In this document: in pieces, positions 21,130 to 31,428 of the stretch
How the letters are laid out: the number at the start of each line of letters is the position of its first letter
How positions within the stretch are numbered: position 1 is the stretch's first letter
DNA from: Bacillota bacterium
GTDB lineage: Bacteria > Bacillota > Clostridia > Tissierellales > Tissierellaceae
Assembly: GCA_030602225.1 (NCBI GenBank)
Contig: JAUWAD010000001.1
Coordinates: 25,442-89,441, forward strand
DNA: 64,000 nt
Direction: 5' to 3'
The notes under the pieces: model-generated
Seen by the model: only the letters and a program-made list of their open reading frames with translations
Database searches by the model: none
What the model was told of the DNA's origin: nothing
Program-made: the position numbers and the translations under genes

Positions 21130-22044
21130 ATGACTGAAAATAAAGCTGTAGATACTTCAATTAAGAAAAAGTCCATGGCCGTTGGACCATGGAGATTAGC
21201 TTGGGATAGATTTAGAAAGAATAAGGTAGCTGTTAGTGGAGCGGCAATATTTATTATTATCCTTCTTTTTGTTACTTTCGGGCCATTGTTTTCACCTTTT
21301 GAGATGTCTCAATTTGACCTAGCGGAGAAGAACCTAGCTCCTTCAGCAAAGCATTTACTTGGTACAGATGAGCAAGGCAGAGACGTACTTCTGAGATTGA
21401 TGCTTGGGGGAAGAATATCCCTTAGAGTAGGTGTGATGGCTGCAGGAGTTACCATTATCCTTGGTTCAATTGTTGGTGGAATTGCAGGTTACTATGGTGG
21501 ATGGGTTGATAACTTACTTATGAGATTTGCAGAGATTGTATACTCAATACCATTTACTCCTACTGTAATCTCCATATCAGCTGCACTGATGTTTAGGGTA
21601 TCATCGGAAAATAAGATGTATCTGGTGATGTTCTTGATAGGTATATTAAGTTGGCCAAGCTTAGCTCGTATTATAAGAGGTCAGATACTTTCTTTAAGAG
21701 AACAAGAATTTATGCAAGCAACTGAAGCCCTTGGCTTATCAGACTTCTCAAGAATTGCAAGACACTTGTTACCAAATACACTTGCATATATTATTGTTAG
21801 TGCTACCCTTGGTATGGCAAGTGCAATTCTTACAGAAGCTGGATTGTCTTTCCTTGGTTTAGGTGTTACTCCTCCAACTCCAACATGGGGTAATATGGTT
21901 GAGAGAGCAAGAAATCAGAGAGTTTTCACTCGTTACCAGTGGATGTGGATGCCACCGGGAATTATGATTATGTTGACGGTTGTTAGTATTAATTTATTGG
22001 GTGAAGGTTTACGTGATGCCTTTGATCCAAAGGAAAGTAGGTAG
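21130..22044 (+). CDS. oppC: Oligopeptide ABC transporter permease (OppC type)
   Basis: LLGTDEQGRDVLLRLMLGGRISL, GLSFLGLGVTPPTPTWGNM. Confidence 0.93.
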   Translation: MTENKAVDTSIKKKSMAVGPWRLAWDRFRKNKVAVSGAAIFIIILLFVTFGPLFSPFEMSQFDLAEKNLAPSAKHLLGTDEQGRDVLLRLMLGGRISLRVGVMAAGVTIILGSIVGGIAGYYGGWVDNLLMRFAEIVYSIPFTPTVISISAALMFRVSSENKMYLVMFLIGILSWPSLARIIRGQILSLREQEFMQATEALGLSDFSRIARHLLPNTLAYIIVSATLGMASAILTEAGLSFLGLGVTPPTPTWGNMVERARNQRVFTRYQWMWMPPGIMIMLTVVSINLLGEGLRDAFDPKESR

Positions 22045-22049
22045 AGACT

Positions 22050-23015
22050 ATGAAAGAGATATTACGTGTTGAAGATTTAGCAACTTACTTTTTCACAGAC
22101 AAAGGTACTGTAAAAGCGGTAGATGGAGTATCATATACATTAAATGAAGGTGAGATTCTTGGAATTGTTGGAGAATCTGGGTGTGGAAAGAGTATAAATG
22201 CCATGAGTATTCTTAACCTAATTGAAAAACCAGGTAAAATTGTAAGTGGATCAATTAAGTATAATGGAGAAGAAATGGTAGGTATTCCACTAAGCAAGAT
22301 GAGGAAGTTTAGGGGAAATGAAATATCAATGATATTCCAAGAGCCAATGACTTCTCTTAATCCAGTATTTAAGATTGGAGACCAGATTATTGAGTCCCTT
22401 TTACTTCATAAAAAAATGAAAAAAGAGGAAGCGATGAGAAGAGCAGTGGAATTGCTGGAGTTAGTTGGAATTCCTAGAGCTGATAAGGTTGCAAAGGACT
22501 ATCCTCATCAACTTTCAGGTGGAATGAGGCAGCGTGTTATGATTGCCATGGCACTTGCTTGTGATCCCAAGATTCTAATTGCAGATGAGCCTACAACAGC
22601 TCTTGATGTTACCATTCAAGCACAGATCCTAAAACTTATGAAGGATTTACAGGATAAGACCAATACTGCTATTATGTTAATAACTCATGATTTAGGTGTT
22701 GTAGCTCAGATGGCCCATAAGATAATTGTAATGTATTCTGGTAAGATTGTTGAAGCAGCACCAGCAATGGAGTTATTCCAGAATCCTAAACATCCTTATA
22801 CTCAAGGCTTACTAGAGTCTATTCCAAGTCTTGATCAAGAAAAAGAGAGACTAAACAGTATAGAAGGTGTGGTTCCTAATCCATTTGAGCTACCTCAAGG
22901 ATGCTATTTTGCTCCAAGATGTAAGTATGCTATGGATATTTGTAGGACTGAACATCCAGGAACTTATAAGATAAACGAAACTCACACTGCAAGCTGTTAT
23001 CTTTATAAGGAATAG
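22050..23015 (+). CDS. oppD: Oligopeptide ABC transporter ATP-binding protein (OppD type)
   Basis: GESGCGKS, LSGGMRQRVMIAMAL, DEPTTALDVTIQAQIL, C-terminal FAPRCKYAMDIC. Confidence 0.95.
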   Translation: MKEILRVEDLATYFFTDKGTVKAVDGVSYTLNEGEILGIVGESGCGKSINAMSILNLIEKPGKIVSGSIKYNGEEMVGIPLSKMRKFRGNEISMIFQEPMTSLNPVFKIGDQIIESLLLHKKMKKEEAMRRAVELLELVGIPRADKVAKDYPHQLSGGMRQRVMIAMALACDPKILIADEPTTALDVTIQAQILKLMKDLQDKTNTAIMLITHDLGVVAQMAHKIIVMYSGKIVEAAPAMELFQNPKHPYTQGLLESIPSLDQEKERLNSIEGVVPNPFELPQGCYFAPRCKYAMDICRTEHPGTYKINETHTASCYLYKE

Positions 23016-23024
23016 GAGAGAGAT

Positions 23025-24017
23025 ATGGAAAAGAATATGAAAAACGAAATCATACTAGAAGTTGATAAAATAAAAAAGTACTTTGAAGTTAAGAAAAGTT
23101 TCCTCGATAGTGGAAAGAGCTTTGTAAAAGCTGTTGATGATGTTTCATTTAAGCTACATAAGGGTGAAACTCTTGGCCTTGTAGGAGAATCTGGATGTGG
23201 GAAATCTACTTTAGGTAGAACCATTGTAAGATTATATCAGCCTACGGATGGTTCAATCATTTACAAAGGTGAGGACATAGCTAAGTTTAAAGGTCAGAAA
23301 CTTAAAAATCTTAGAAAAGATATGCAGATAATTTTCCAGGATCCATACAGCTCACTAAATCCAAGAATGAATGTAAGCACCATAGTTGGAGAAGCAATGC
23401 TTGCCCATGGTATAGTGAAGAAGGGTAAAGAGTTCCAGGAGAAGGTTGTAGAAGTTATCGAAAGATGTGGTCTATCAGATTATCACATTTACAGATATCC
23501 CCATCAGTTCTCAGGGGGTCAGAGACAAAGAATTGGTATTGCAAGAGCACTTGCTCTAAATCCTGATTTTATTGTAGCTGATGAACCAGTATCAGCACTG
23601 GATGTATCTATCCAATCACAGATACTAAACCTGATGATGGATCTTCAGGAAGAGATGGGATTATCATATTTATTCATATCCCATGACCTTTCAGTTGTTA
23701 AGCATATCAGTGATAGAATCGGTGTAATGTACCTAGGTTCTATTGTTGAGTTAGCTAATAAGAAGGAATTATATGATGATCCACTTCATCCATATACTAG
23801 AGCATTATTATCAGCTATTCCTGTTGCAGATCCAACAAAGAAAAAAGAGATGCATGCAATAATTGGAGAAATTCCAAGCAATGTAAATACACCTCCTGGA
23901 TGTAAGTTCCACACTAGATGTGTATATGCTAAGGATATTTGTAAGGAAGTAGTTCCAGAGTATAGAGAAGTTAAACCAGATCACTTTGTTACCTGTCACT
24001 TTGCTGGGGAAATATAG
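23025..24017 (+). CDS. oppF: Oligopeptide ABC transporter ATP-binding protein (OppF type)
   Basis: GESGCGKSTLGR, FSGGQRQRIGIARAL, DEPVSALDVSIQSQIL, FHTRCVYAKDIC. Confidence 0.95.
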   Translation: MEKNMKNEIILEVDKIKKYFEVKKSFLDSGKSFVKAVDDVSFKLHKGETLGLVGESGCGKSTLGRTIVRLYQPTDGSIIYKGEDIAKFKGQKLKNLRKDMQIIFQDPYSSLNPRMNVSTIVGEAMLAHGIVKKGKEFQEKVVEVIERCGLSDYHIYRYPHQFSGGQRQRIGIARALALNPDFIVADEPVSALDVSIQSQILNLMMDLQEEMGLSYLFISHDLSVVKHISDRIGVMYLGSIVELANKKELYDDPLHPYTRALLSAIPVADPTKKKEMHAIIGEIPSNVNTPPGCKFHTRCVYAKDICKEVVPEYREVKPDHFVTCHFAGEI

Positions 24018-24040
24018 AGTGTTATAGAAAGGAAATTGCT

Positions 24041-24208
24041 GTGAAGATTAGAGATATTTTAAAAAAGAAAGATTTAAAAGACAATGCAGATGTTGAACTG
24101 GAAAAAGGTGACTTCTTGGCTATGATGATAGCATTAGCCTATTACATGGTTCCTGCATTACTTGGGATATTTCTTTTTATAGCATTGTTAGTTTGGGTTA
24201 TATTTTAG
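24041..24208 (+). CDS. Small membrane protein (55 aa), function unknown
   Basis: GTG start with AAGGA upstream; MKIRDILKKKDLKDNADVELEKGDFLAMMIALAYYMVPALLGIFLFIALLVWVIF*; terminator begins at its stop codon; not in the ORF track (below length cutoff). Confidence 0.6.
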   Translation: MKIRDILKKKDLKDNADVELEKGDFLAMMIALAYYMVPALLGIFLFIALLVWVIF

Positions 24209-24236
24209 GCAGAGAATCTCTCTGCCTTTCTTTTTT
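24208..24236 (+). terminator. Intrinsic terminator of opp operon
   Basis: GGCAGAGA-atc-TCTCTGCC then TTTCTTTTTT. Confidence 0.8.
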
Positions 24237-24272
24237 GCCGTTTCTTATGCCTTTCTTTTTTGCCGTTTCTTA
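24223..24272 (+). repeat. Perfect 25-bp tandem duplication (2 copies)
   Basis: TGCCTTTCTTTTTTGCCGTTTCTTA at 24223-24247 and 24248-24272. Confidence 0.95.
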
Positions 24273-24301
24273 TTGACACAACTTAACCATAGACTTATAA
24301 T
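24273..24301 (+). promoter_or_regulatory. sigma-A promoter for the HAD-IB gene
   Basis: TTGACA (24273-24278), 17-bp spacer, TATAAT (24296-24301). Confidence 0.75.
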
Positions 24302-24324
24302 ACTCTAAAGAACGGAGGGTTAGG

Positions 24325-25050
24325 ATGAAGAATATTGCAGCTTTTTTTGATATTGATGGTACTATATTTAGAAATTCTTTGATGATTGAGCACTTTAGAA
24401 AGCTGATTACCTTTGAACTTATAGATCCTGAGGTTTGGTATACAAAGGTAAAAAAAGCATATGATGAATGGGAAAGAAGATATGGTGATTTTGAAGAGTA
24501 CCTTGAAATCCTTGCCGGGGTATATTTGCAGGAACTTAAAGGAGTAAGAAGAGATTACATTGAATTTGTGGCTAACCATGTTATTGATATTAACTGGGAT
24601 ATGGTATATAAGTATTCAAGAAATCAAATTGAATGGCATAAGAAAGAGGGACATAAAGTTTTTTTCATTTCAGGAAGTCCTGACTTTCTAGTTTCAAAAA
24701 TGGCAGAGAAATATGGTGCCACAGAATATCGTGGAACAAGATATATGGTGGATAATGATAATAAGTTTACTGGTGAAATTATAAGAATGTGGGATTCTGA
24801 AAGCAAGAAAAGAGTACTGGATGAGCTTATTGCAAAATATGATGTGGATCTGGTAAAGAGTTATGCCTATGGAGATACAACTGGTGATCTTTCGATGCTA
24901 AGAAGAATGGGCAATCCTGTGGCAATAAATCCTAACAAAGAGTTGATTTTAGAAATAAAAGCGGATGAGTACTTATCTAAGAGAATTCAAATTATTGTTG
25001 AGAGAAAAAATGTAATATACAAATGTTCATCTGAAATTGATTTATTATAG
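24325..25050 (+). CDS. HAD-IB family hydrolase (SerB-like)
   Basis: FFDIDGTIFR, FFISGSPDFLV, YAYGDTTGDLSML. Confidence 0.88.
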   Translation: MKNIAAFFDIDGTIFRNSLMIEHFRKLITFELIDPEVWYTKVKKAYDEWERRYGDFEEYLEILAGVYLQELKGVRRDYIEFVANHVIDINWDMVYKYSRNQIEWHKKEGHKVFFISGSPDFLVSKMAEKYGATEYRGTRYMVDNDNKFTGEIIRMWDSESKKRVLDELIAKYDVDLVKSYAYGDTTGDLSMLRRMGNPVAINPNKELILEIKADEYLSKRIQIIVERKNVIYKCSSEIDLL

Positions 25051-25071
25051 GCTGGCAACAGCCTATTTTTT
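25047..25071 (+). terminator. Intrinsic terminator
   Basis: ATAGGCTG-gcaa-CAGCCTAT-TTTTT. Confidence 0.8.
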
Positions 25072-25149
25072 GTAACAGAATCGTAAATTATTAACACCAT
25101 ACATATAGTATAATCAACATAAGGGATAGTTAGTAAAAGAGGTGCTAAT

Positions 25150-26202
25150 ATGAAAAGATTTATGTATATAATATTAATAATTGCATTGGTGATTTTAAGT
25201 GCATGTAGTAGTCCTAAGATGCCAGCAGAATCACCAGAAATTGAGATTCAGGAGGAAAACCTCATAAAGGCTCATGATTTGATTCCATTTATTGAAAATA
25301 CAACATTCGTGTATGAAGGTTATGGCAATGAGTATGCCAGCCAGGAACTATTCTTTGAGTATGTAGAAGGAAGTACTGCTCAGATAAAAGTAATGAATCC
25401 AGGAACAAACTCAGTTAGAATCCTGCAAAGAAGTACTGATCAGATAAAGGAAATATATTTTGAAGGTGAGTTTTATCATATTGAAGATATGAGAAATGTC
25501 AAGGCCATAAAGGATGTTATAATAATAAAAGACCCCATTGAAGTTGGAAACTCATGGATGGTTGAAAATTCCTATATTAGAGAAATTACCGGAGTAGGAG
25601 TTGATATAGAAACTCCATATGGAATAATCAGCGCAGTGGAGGTTACAACTACTCTAGATAATGGGACTAAACTTATCAATTATTACAAGGAAGGGATTGG
25701 ACTTGTTGCAAGTATATATTCCTCAGATGAGATTGAAGTCAAGACACTGCTAAAGGATATAATTTATGGACCTATGCAAAGGAATATTAGAATCTTCTAT
25801 CCTATAGACAGTGAGCAAATGAGAACTGTATTTACAAATTACACATTGGATTTTAGAACAAATGACAGACTTGAGGATATCTTTGAGGGGATATTCAAGG
25901 AACCAGTTAAAGAAGGACTTTTGGGATTGATTTCTTCTGATACAAATATCAATAGTATTAAATTTGATAGAAATACATGGAGGGTTGAAATAGACTTTTC
26001 AAAAGAATTAATCCCAGGCTGGAATGCTGGCTCAACATATGAGTTAGAACTGATAAAAAGCATTGTTAATACCCTTGGAGATTTCTTTGATACAGATAGT
26101 GTATATATAACAATTGAAGGAAAACCATTTGAATCAGGGCATATGGCATTGAGAGAAGGAGAGGAATTTACAGTGGATTTTCAGGGAATCGATGAATATT
26201 AA
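25150..26202 (+). CDS. Lipoprotein with GerMN-like domain
   Basis: Lipobox ILSAC; C-terminal IRIFYPIDSEQMRTVF...ELELIKSIVNTLGDFFDTDSVYITIEGKPFESGHM typical of GerMN. Confidence 0.75.
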   Translation: MKRFMYIILIIALVILSACSSPKMPAESPEIEIQEENLIKAHDLIPFIENTTFVYEGYGNEYASQELFFEYVEGSTAQIKVMNPGTNSVRILQRSTDQIKEIYFEGEFYHIEDMRNVKAIKDVIIIKDPIEVGNSWMVENSYIREITGVGVDIETPYGIISAVEVTTTLDNGTKLINYYKEGIGLVASIYSSDEIEVKTLLKDIIYGPMQRNIRIFYPIDSEQMRTVFTNYTLDFRTNDRLEDIFEGIFKEPVKEGLLGLISSDTNINSIKFDRNTWRVEIDFSKELIPGWNAGSTYELELIKSIVNTLGDFFDTDSVYITIEGKPFESGHMALREGEEFTVDFQGIDEY

Positions 26203-26212
26203 TAGATAAACC

Positions 26213-26256
26213 TACACCCCATAGATTAGGATTTTAGCCAAATCTATGGGGTGTTA
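26213..26256. terminator. Bidirectional terminator
   Basis: ACACCCCATAGATT...AATCTATGGGGTGT, overlaps the helicase 3' end. Confidence 0.65.
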
Positions 26257-28106
26257 TTTGATAGTTCATTTATAAATAGGGAGGGATTCATTTTCTTTGA
26301 ATTATCATGTATAAACCATAGTAGTTTTAAACTTGATTTTGCTCTAGTCATTCCAACATAAAACACTCTTCTTTCCTCTTCAATTTCCTCCAAAAACCTT
26401 TCATTAGAACTTCTTGAGTCACTAAAAGATGGGAATTCTCCTTCTAGTAAGTCTATGATATAAACTAAATCAAATTCCATTCCCTTTGCCGAATGGATAG
26501 TAGAAAAAGTGATTTTAGAGTTTCTATTTGAACTGTTTTTAATCAACTCATGAATGTGATTTAGCCTGGTTTTAAAGTTATCAAGATCTTTTATACCTTT
26601 TCCTATTGTTATGTAACTACTTATTATGCTGTTTAAATAGCCATAGGAATAACCAAATTTAATACTATTGTCCTTTAGGTACAGATCATATCCCATAGTA
26701 TCCAGAATATATCTAAACTTCTCATCTATGGAAAATCTTTTAAGTCTTCTATAGTCTAATTCAAGTTCTCCAATCTGTTTTTTATAAAACGGAGAAATAC
26801 CAGGATATCTTAAAAGGCGTTGGAAGATGCTTAACTCCAAAAAATTATTTCCAGCCCATAAAACCATATCCTTCGATATATAACCCTTTGTTTTATAATA
26901 CACTTGCATAAATGATTGGTAATCACTCTGATTACTAGAAAAGTTAATAAAAGCTATCAAATCCTTTAGTATCCAGTGATTAAAGATCTTAAGTTTTATA
27001 TCTCTTGTGTTGAAATTTAAACCCTTTCTATCAAAGTAATCCATTAGACCAATAGATGAGAGGTTATTTCTATAAAGGACTGCAACACTTTTTCCTTTGT
27101 TCCTTATTATATCTTCAAGGATATATTCATACTGAGCAGTTTGATTTTTAAGCTTTACAACCTGTACAGGTTCAAAGGAAGGATTTGAAGTCCTGATGCT
27201 TTTGTTGAACCTTTTTGTGTTTTTTTGAATAAAACTGTTTGATGCAAGGACGATATTTCTTGAAGATCTATAATTATCAGACATATAATAGATTTTTGCT
27301 TTGTTGAACTCCTTATTGAAATTCAGAAGTTCCTGGGGATTTGCACCTCTAAAACCATAAATGGATTGATCATCATCTGCAACTACGAAAATATTATTCT
27401 TTGGTAAGGCTAGTAGTTTAATAATTTGGAATTGTAGTTTTGAGGTATCTTGCCCTTCATCTAGCTGGAAGTAATCATACATCCTTCTGTAGTGGTTAAG
27501 TAGATTACTGTTTTCTGTAAGAATCTTATACGTGAATGTAAGCATATCATCAAAGTCTAGCAATTGGTTTTCTCTTTTAAATTTCTCATATTCATTGTAA
27601 ATATTTAAGAAATTATCAACTTCAATTCTAAAATCCATAATGTAGTTATTAATATCAAGCATCTTATTTTTTACATAGCCATAATGACTAAAGAAAGCTT
27701 CTAACTTATCTTCTGTTATTGAGTAGTTATTAATTTTTAAGAAAATATTTTTTATTATGGCATACTTGTTCACAGGTGAAGTATCATCTTCTATAAGAGT
27801 AAAATTTTCCTTTTTAGCTCTGTAATAATCTCTAATTATTGTGTAGCAAAATGCATGTATTGTCATAAACTGTGGAGAGGGTGGGGTGTTTGAGAATCTA
27901 TCTTGGTATCGTCTTTTCATGTCATTGGCAGAGGACTTACTAAATGTTATGGATAAGATTCTTGATGGATCAACCATGTGCTTATTAATAAGATTATTGG
28001 TTCTATGGAGTAGAACTGTTGTCTTTCCTGATCCTGGGACTGCCAGCACCAATGCAGGTCCTTTAGTGTGTTCTAATGCTAGTCTTTGTTCTTTGCTAAG
28101 TTGCAT
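26244..28106 (-). CDS. UvrD/PcrA-family ATP-dependent DNA helicase
   Basis: VPGSGKTTVLLHRTNNLI, DEGQDTSKLQFQI, VADDDQSIYGFRGA, TIHSAKGMEFDLVYI, RRVFYVGMTRAK. Confidence 0.92.
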   Translation of the reverse strand: MQLSKEQRLALEHTKGPALVLAVPGSGKTTVLLHRTNNLINKHMVDPSRILSITFSKSSANDMKRRYQDRFSNTPPSPQFMTIHAFCYTIIRDYYRAKKENFTLIEDDTSPVNKYAIIKNIFLKINNYSITEDKLEAFFSHYGYVKNKMLDINNYIMDFRIEVDNFLNIYNEYEKFKRENQLLDFDDMLTFTYKILTENSNLLNHYRRMYDYFQLDEGQDTSKLQFQIIKLLALPKNNIFVVADDDQSIYGFRGANPQELLNFNKEFNKAKIYYMSDNYRSSRNIVLASNSFIQKNTKRFNKSIRTSNPSFEPVQVVKLKNQTAQYEYILEDIIRNKGKSVAVLYRNNLSSIGLMDYFDRKGLNFNTRDIKLKIFNHWILKDLIAFINFSSNQSDYQSFMQVYYKTKGYISKDMVLWAGNNFLELSIFQRLLRYPGISPFYKKQIGELELDYRRLKRFSIDEKFRYILDTMGYDLYLKDNSIKFGYSYGYLNSIISSYITIGKGIKDLDNFKTRLNHIHELIKNSSNRNSKITFSTIHSAKGMEFDLVYIIDLLEGEFPSFSDSRSSNERFLEEIEEERRVFYVGMTRAKSSLKLLWFIHDNSKKMNPSLFINELSNNTP

Positions 28107-28236
28107 GGTCTACCTCCTATTTTGATTCAATTTAATTCTACCATAGGAAATACTACATTAGAATGATTTTAAATATATTCTTTATTAAAGGGTAATTATG
28201 TAATATAATTGTCTTAGTTAAAATGAGGTGATTGCC

Positions 28237-28794
28237 ATGAAAGACATATTAAAGAGATTTGATGATTATTTTATTCATTTGATCAATGCAAAAATCAAGA
28301 ATAAATTTTTGGACAGACTAATGTACAGAATCACAGATTTAGGTGGAGCAGTTTTCACATCAATATTTGCATTGGGATTAGTATTAATTGGCAATTCCAG
28401 AGTTAAGCTTATAGGGATTGAGGCTATCCTGGCTTTGTTTTTTGGACAGATCTTTGTTCAGTCCTTAAAAAAACTAATGAGTAGAGAACGTCCATATAAA
28501 ATACTGGAACATCTTCATACATTTGGCATAGAAATGAGGGATTACTCATTTCCATCAGGTCACACCACTGCAAGTTTTTCTCTGGCTACAACTATTGCAC
28601 TGAATATGCCAAAGACTGCTATTTTTGTTTTAGTACTTGCTTTTATAATAGGAATGAGTAGAGTTTACCTTGGGGTTCATTACCCAACTGATGTTGCAGC
28701 GGGAATTTTAATTGGAGTATTTGCTAGTTTGGCTATATATCTGTATTTTCTTCATTATGTTGAGAGACTAGGGTCCCTTTTGGGTATAAGTTAA
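28237..28794 (+). CDS. PAP2-family phosphatase
   Basis: KKLMSRERPY, YSFPSGHTTASF, SRVYLGVHYPTDVAAG. Confidence 0.9.
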   Translation: MKDILKRFDDYFIHLINAKIKNKFLDRLMYRITDLGGAVFTSIFALGLVLIGNSRVKLIGIEAILALFFGQIFVQSLKKLMSRERPYKILEHLHTFGIEMRDYSFPSGHTTASFSLATTIALNMPKTAIFVLVLAFIIGMSRVYLGVHYPTDVAAGILIGVFASLAIYLYFLHYVERLGSLLGIS

Positions 28795-28860
28795 TCATAT
28801 TTAGGATTAAATGTCTAAAATTGAATTATTATAGATAATAATCTTTGAGGAGGGTAACCT

Positions 28861-29670
28861 ATGAATATGATGAATTTTTTAAAAACAAGGAAGTCAACAA
28901 GGGAGTTTAAGCGGAAAAATGCAAATGATATTGACCTAAGAAAGATCAAGGATGTAATTGATGAGACAAACAGAGAACTGGAAAATATGAACATGTATGT
29001 TAAGCTGTTTGAGTATGGGCAAAGAATTTATGATAGTTTAAGGGGCGTAGGTGGATATTCAGGTGTAATGATAGATAGTCCACATTATATAGGGCTTGAC
29101 TTAAAGGAAAAGAATAATGAAACAATATTGTATAGTGGATATTTTATGGAAAAGATAGTAACCCAATTAAATAATGCAGGACTGGGAACTTGTTGGGTAA
29201 GTTTAAATGATATTGAAGATGATAGAAAGGCAGTAATCTTTGGAGAAGATGCTAGAGGAGTAGACTATCTTCTAGCAATAGGTTATCCAAAGCCAAAAAA
29301 CCCGTTTATTCACGAACCTTTTAGTGAGAGAATAGGTGTGGAAGAAATGGTATTTTCTAATAAATTAGGAGAACCCATATCAATGGATGAACTTGAAAAA
29401 AGAGGCTTGGGGGATTTGCTGTTCTATATTAGATTTGCACCTTCTACATTAAATAAACAACCTTGGAGATTCATAGTTTTTGATGATTCCATCGAACTTG
29501 CACTAGTAGAAGATAATGAAAAAGTTTGTTATGAGGATGCAGGTATAATCATGTACTACTTTGAAGAGTTAGCAAAATCTCAGGGCATGAATAATAAATG
29601 GGAATTAATGGATAAGGAAGAGACATACAAGGACAATAAGTATAGATTTATAGGAAAATATAAGCTTTAA
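28861..29670 (+). CDS. Nitroreductase family protein
   Basis: RKSTREF N-terminus; RFAPSTLNKQPWRFIV; GLGTCWVSL. Confidence 0.8.
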   Translation: MNMMNFLKTRKSTREFKRKNANDIDLRKIKDVIDETNRELENMNMYVKLFEYGQRIYDSLRGVGGYSGVMIDSPHYIGLDLKEKNNETILYSGYFMEKIVTQLNNAGLGTCWVSLNDIEDDRKAVIFGEDARGVDYLLAIGYPKPKNPFIHEPFSERIGVEEMVFSNKLGEPISMDELEKRGLGDLLFYIRFAPSTLNKQPWRFIVFDDSIELALVEDNEKVCYEDAGIIMYYFEELAKSQGMNNKWELMDKEETYKDNKYRFIGKYKL

Positions 29671-29697
29671 AAAAGTAGAGGGCAACCTCTACTTTTT
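29669..29697 (+). terminator. Intrinsic terminator
   Basis: AAAAGTAGAGG-gcaa-CCTCTACTTTTT. Confidence 0.8.
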
Positions 29698-29719
29698 AAG
29701 TAAGGATACAGGTGAGATT

Positions 29720-30688
29720 ATGAACAAATACAGAAATAACTATAGAGTACTAGCTGAAGAATTTTATTATAATGGGAAGCTTAATCTGGCAATTGACTTC
29801 TATAAAAGAGCTCTTAGCTACAGAGGTGATAAGGATGATACAAGCCTTATCCTGTTTAATCTAGGAGTAATCTATTGGGAGATGGATGACCTAAAAAAGG
29901 CTAGGTATTATTATAACAGGGTTATTGAGAATGATCCAGATTATAAGGATGCCTATTACCAGTTGGGGTTATTGTCAGAGGACATGGGAAATAAGCATAA
30001 GGCTATTACGTATTACAGAAAAGCTCTTAGAATTGATAAAAATGATGCTCCCTCCATATATAACTTAGCTGTTATTTATGATAGTATTGGAAGGGATTAT
30101 CTATCTGAGAGTATGTATCTAAAGCTTCTAAAATTGGATCCTTGGAATAGCTATGCCCTTAATAATATTGGGTCTATATATGAATCTAGAGGTGAATATG
30201 ATAAGGCTTTTAAATACTTATCTAAAAGCATAGAATTAAATGATGAATTTTATTTATCTCACTTTAATATGGGTGTTGTATTAAAAGCCATGGGAAGGGA
30301 TAATGAAGCCATAAAGCACTATAATATATCAATGGAGTTAAAACCTGATTATGAATATACGTATTTGAATTTATCCGCATTATATATTGAAAAGACGGAT
30401 TACTTAAAATCTATAGAAGTTCTCTCAAAGGGTATAAAAGAATGTAGTATCAATCATGATTTGTACTACAATAGAGCCTGTTCTTATGCTATACTGAAAA
30501 ATAGAGATAAAGCTCTTAAAGATATAGAAAAGTGTTTAGCCCTTTCCCATAAACTCATAAGATGGGTAGATAGGGATAAGGATTTTGATGATTTAAGAGA
30601 TGATATTGATTTTATTAATATATTGAATAACGCAAAGAATAAAGTAAGGAAGGAATTAGGTAATGATTATTATAAAGACACCAGATGA
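29720..30688 (+). CDS. Tetratricopeptide repeat protein
   Basis: Multiple TPR units (DAYYQLGLLSEDMGNKHKAITYYRKALRID, SYALNNIGSIYESRGEYDKAFKYLSKSIEL). Confidence 0.88.
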   Translation: MNKYRNNYRVLAEEFYYNGKLNLAIDFYKRALSYRGDKDDTSLILFNLGVIYWEMDDLKKARYYYNRVIENDPDYKDAYYQLGLLSEDMGNKHKAITYYRKALRIDKNDAPSIYNLAVIYDSIGRDYLSESMYLKLLKLDPWNSYALNNIGSIYESRGEYDKAFKYLSKSIELNDEFYLSHFNMGVVLKAMGRDNEAIKHYNISMELKPDYEYTYLNLSALYIEKTDYLKSIEVLSKGIKECSINHDLYYNRACSYAILKNRDKALKDIEKCLALSHKLIRWVDRDKDFDDLRDDIDFINILNNAKNKVRKELGNDYYKDTR

Positions 30689-31421
30689 AATTGAAAAAAT
30701 GAAAAAAGCTGGGGAGATTCTTGCTAATCTTCATAAGGAGATTGGTAAAATAATCAAGCCAGGTATCACAACCATGGAGATAGACAGATATGTTGAGGAT
30801 TACTTAATAAGTAGAGGTGCTTATCCTGAGCAGAAAGGTTATCATGGATACCCATATGCCACCTGTGCTTCAATAAATGATGAGATATGCCATGGGTTCC
30901 CTAGGGAAGAAAAGCTTAGAGAAGGAGATATATTAGCCATAGATATGGTAGTAAGATTTGATGGATGGCTGGCGGATTCAGCATGGAGCTATGGTGTTGG
31001 AGAAATATCAGAAGATGCAAAAAAACTTCTGGATATAACTAGACAATCCCTATATTTGGGAATTGAACAAGCAGTGGTGGGCAATCGCCTTGGTGATATT
31101 GGAAATGCTATTCAGAAGCATGTTGAATCAAATGGATTCTCCGTGGTAAGAGATTTTGTTGGGCATGGGATTGGAAAAGATATGCATGAGGATCCACAAG
31201 TACCACATTATGGAAAAGCAGGTAGAGGAGTAAGGTTAGTTGAAGGAATGGTAATAACGATAGAACCTATGGTCAATGCAGGGGTTTATAACATGAAACT
31301 AGATGATAATAAGTGGACAGCAAGAACAACTGATGGAAAACTTTCTGCACAATATGAGCATACCATTGCAATAACAAAGGATGGACCGTTGATACTAACA
31401 GATCAAGGAGAGGAAAGGTAG
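30663..31421 (+). CDS. map: Methionine aminopeptidase type I
   Basis: CASINDEICHGFP, DMVVRFDGWLADSAWSY, GHGIGKDMHEDPQVPHYG, MVITIEPMVN; overlaps upstream TPR gene by 26 nt. Confidence 0.94.
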   Translation: MIIIKTPDEIEKMKKAGEILANLHKEIGKIIKPGITTMEIDRYVEDYLISRGAYPEQKGYHGYPYATCASINDEICHGFPREEKLREGDILAIDMVVRFDGWLADSAWSYGVGEISEDAKKLLDITRQSLYLGIEQAVVGNRLGDIGNAIQKHVESNGFSVVRDFVGHGIGKDMHEDPQVPHYGKAGRGVRLVEGMVITIEPMVNAGVYNMKLDDNKWTARTTDGKLSAQYEHTIAITKDGPLILTDQGEER

Positions 31422-31428
31422 GATTATC

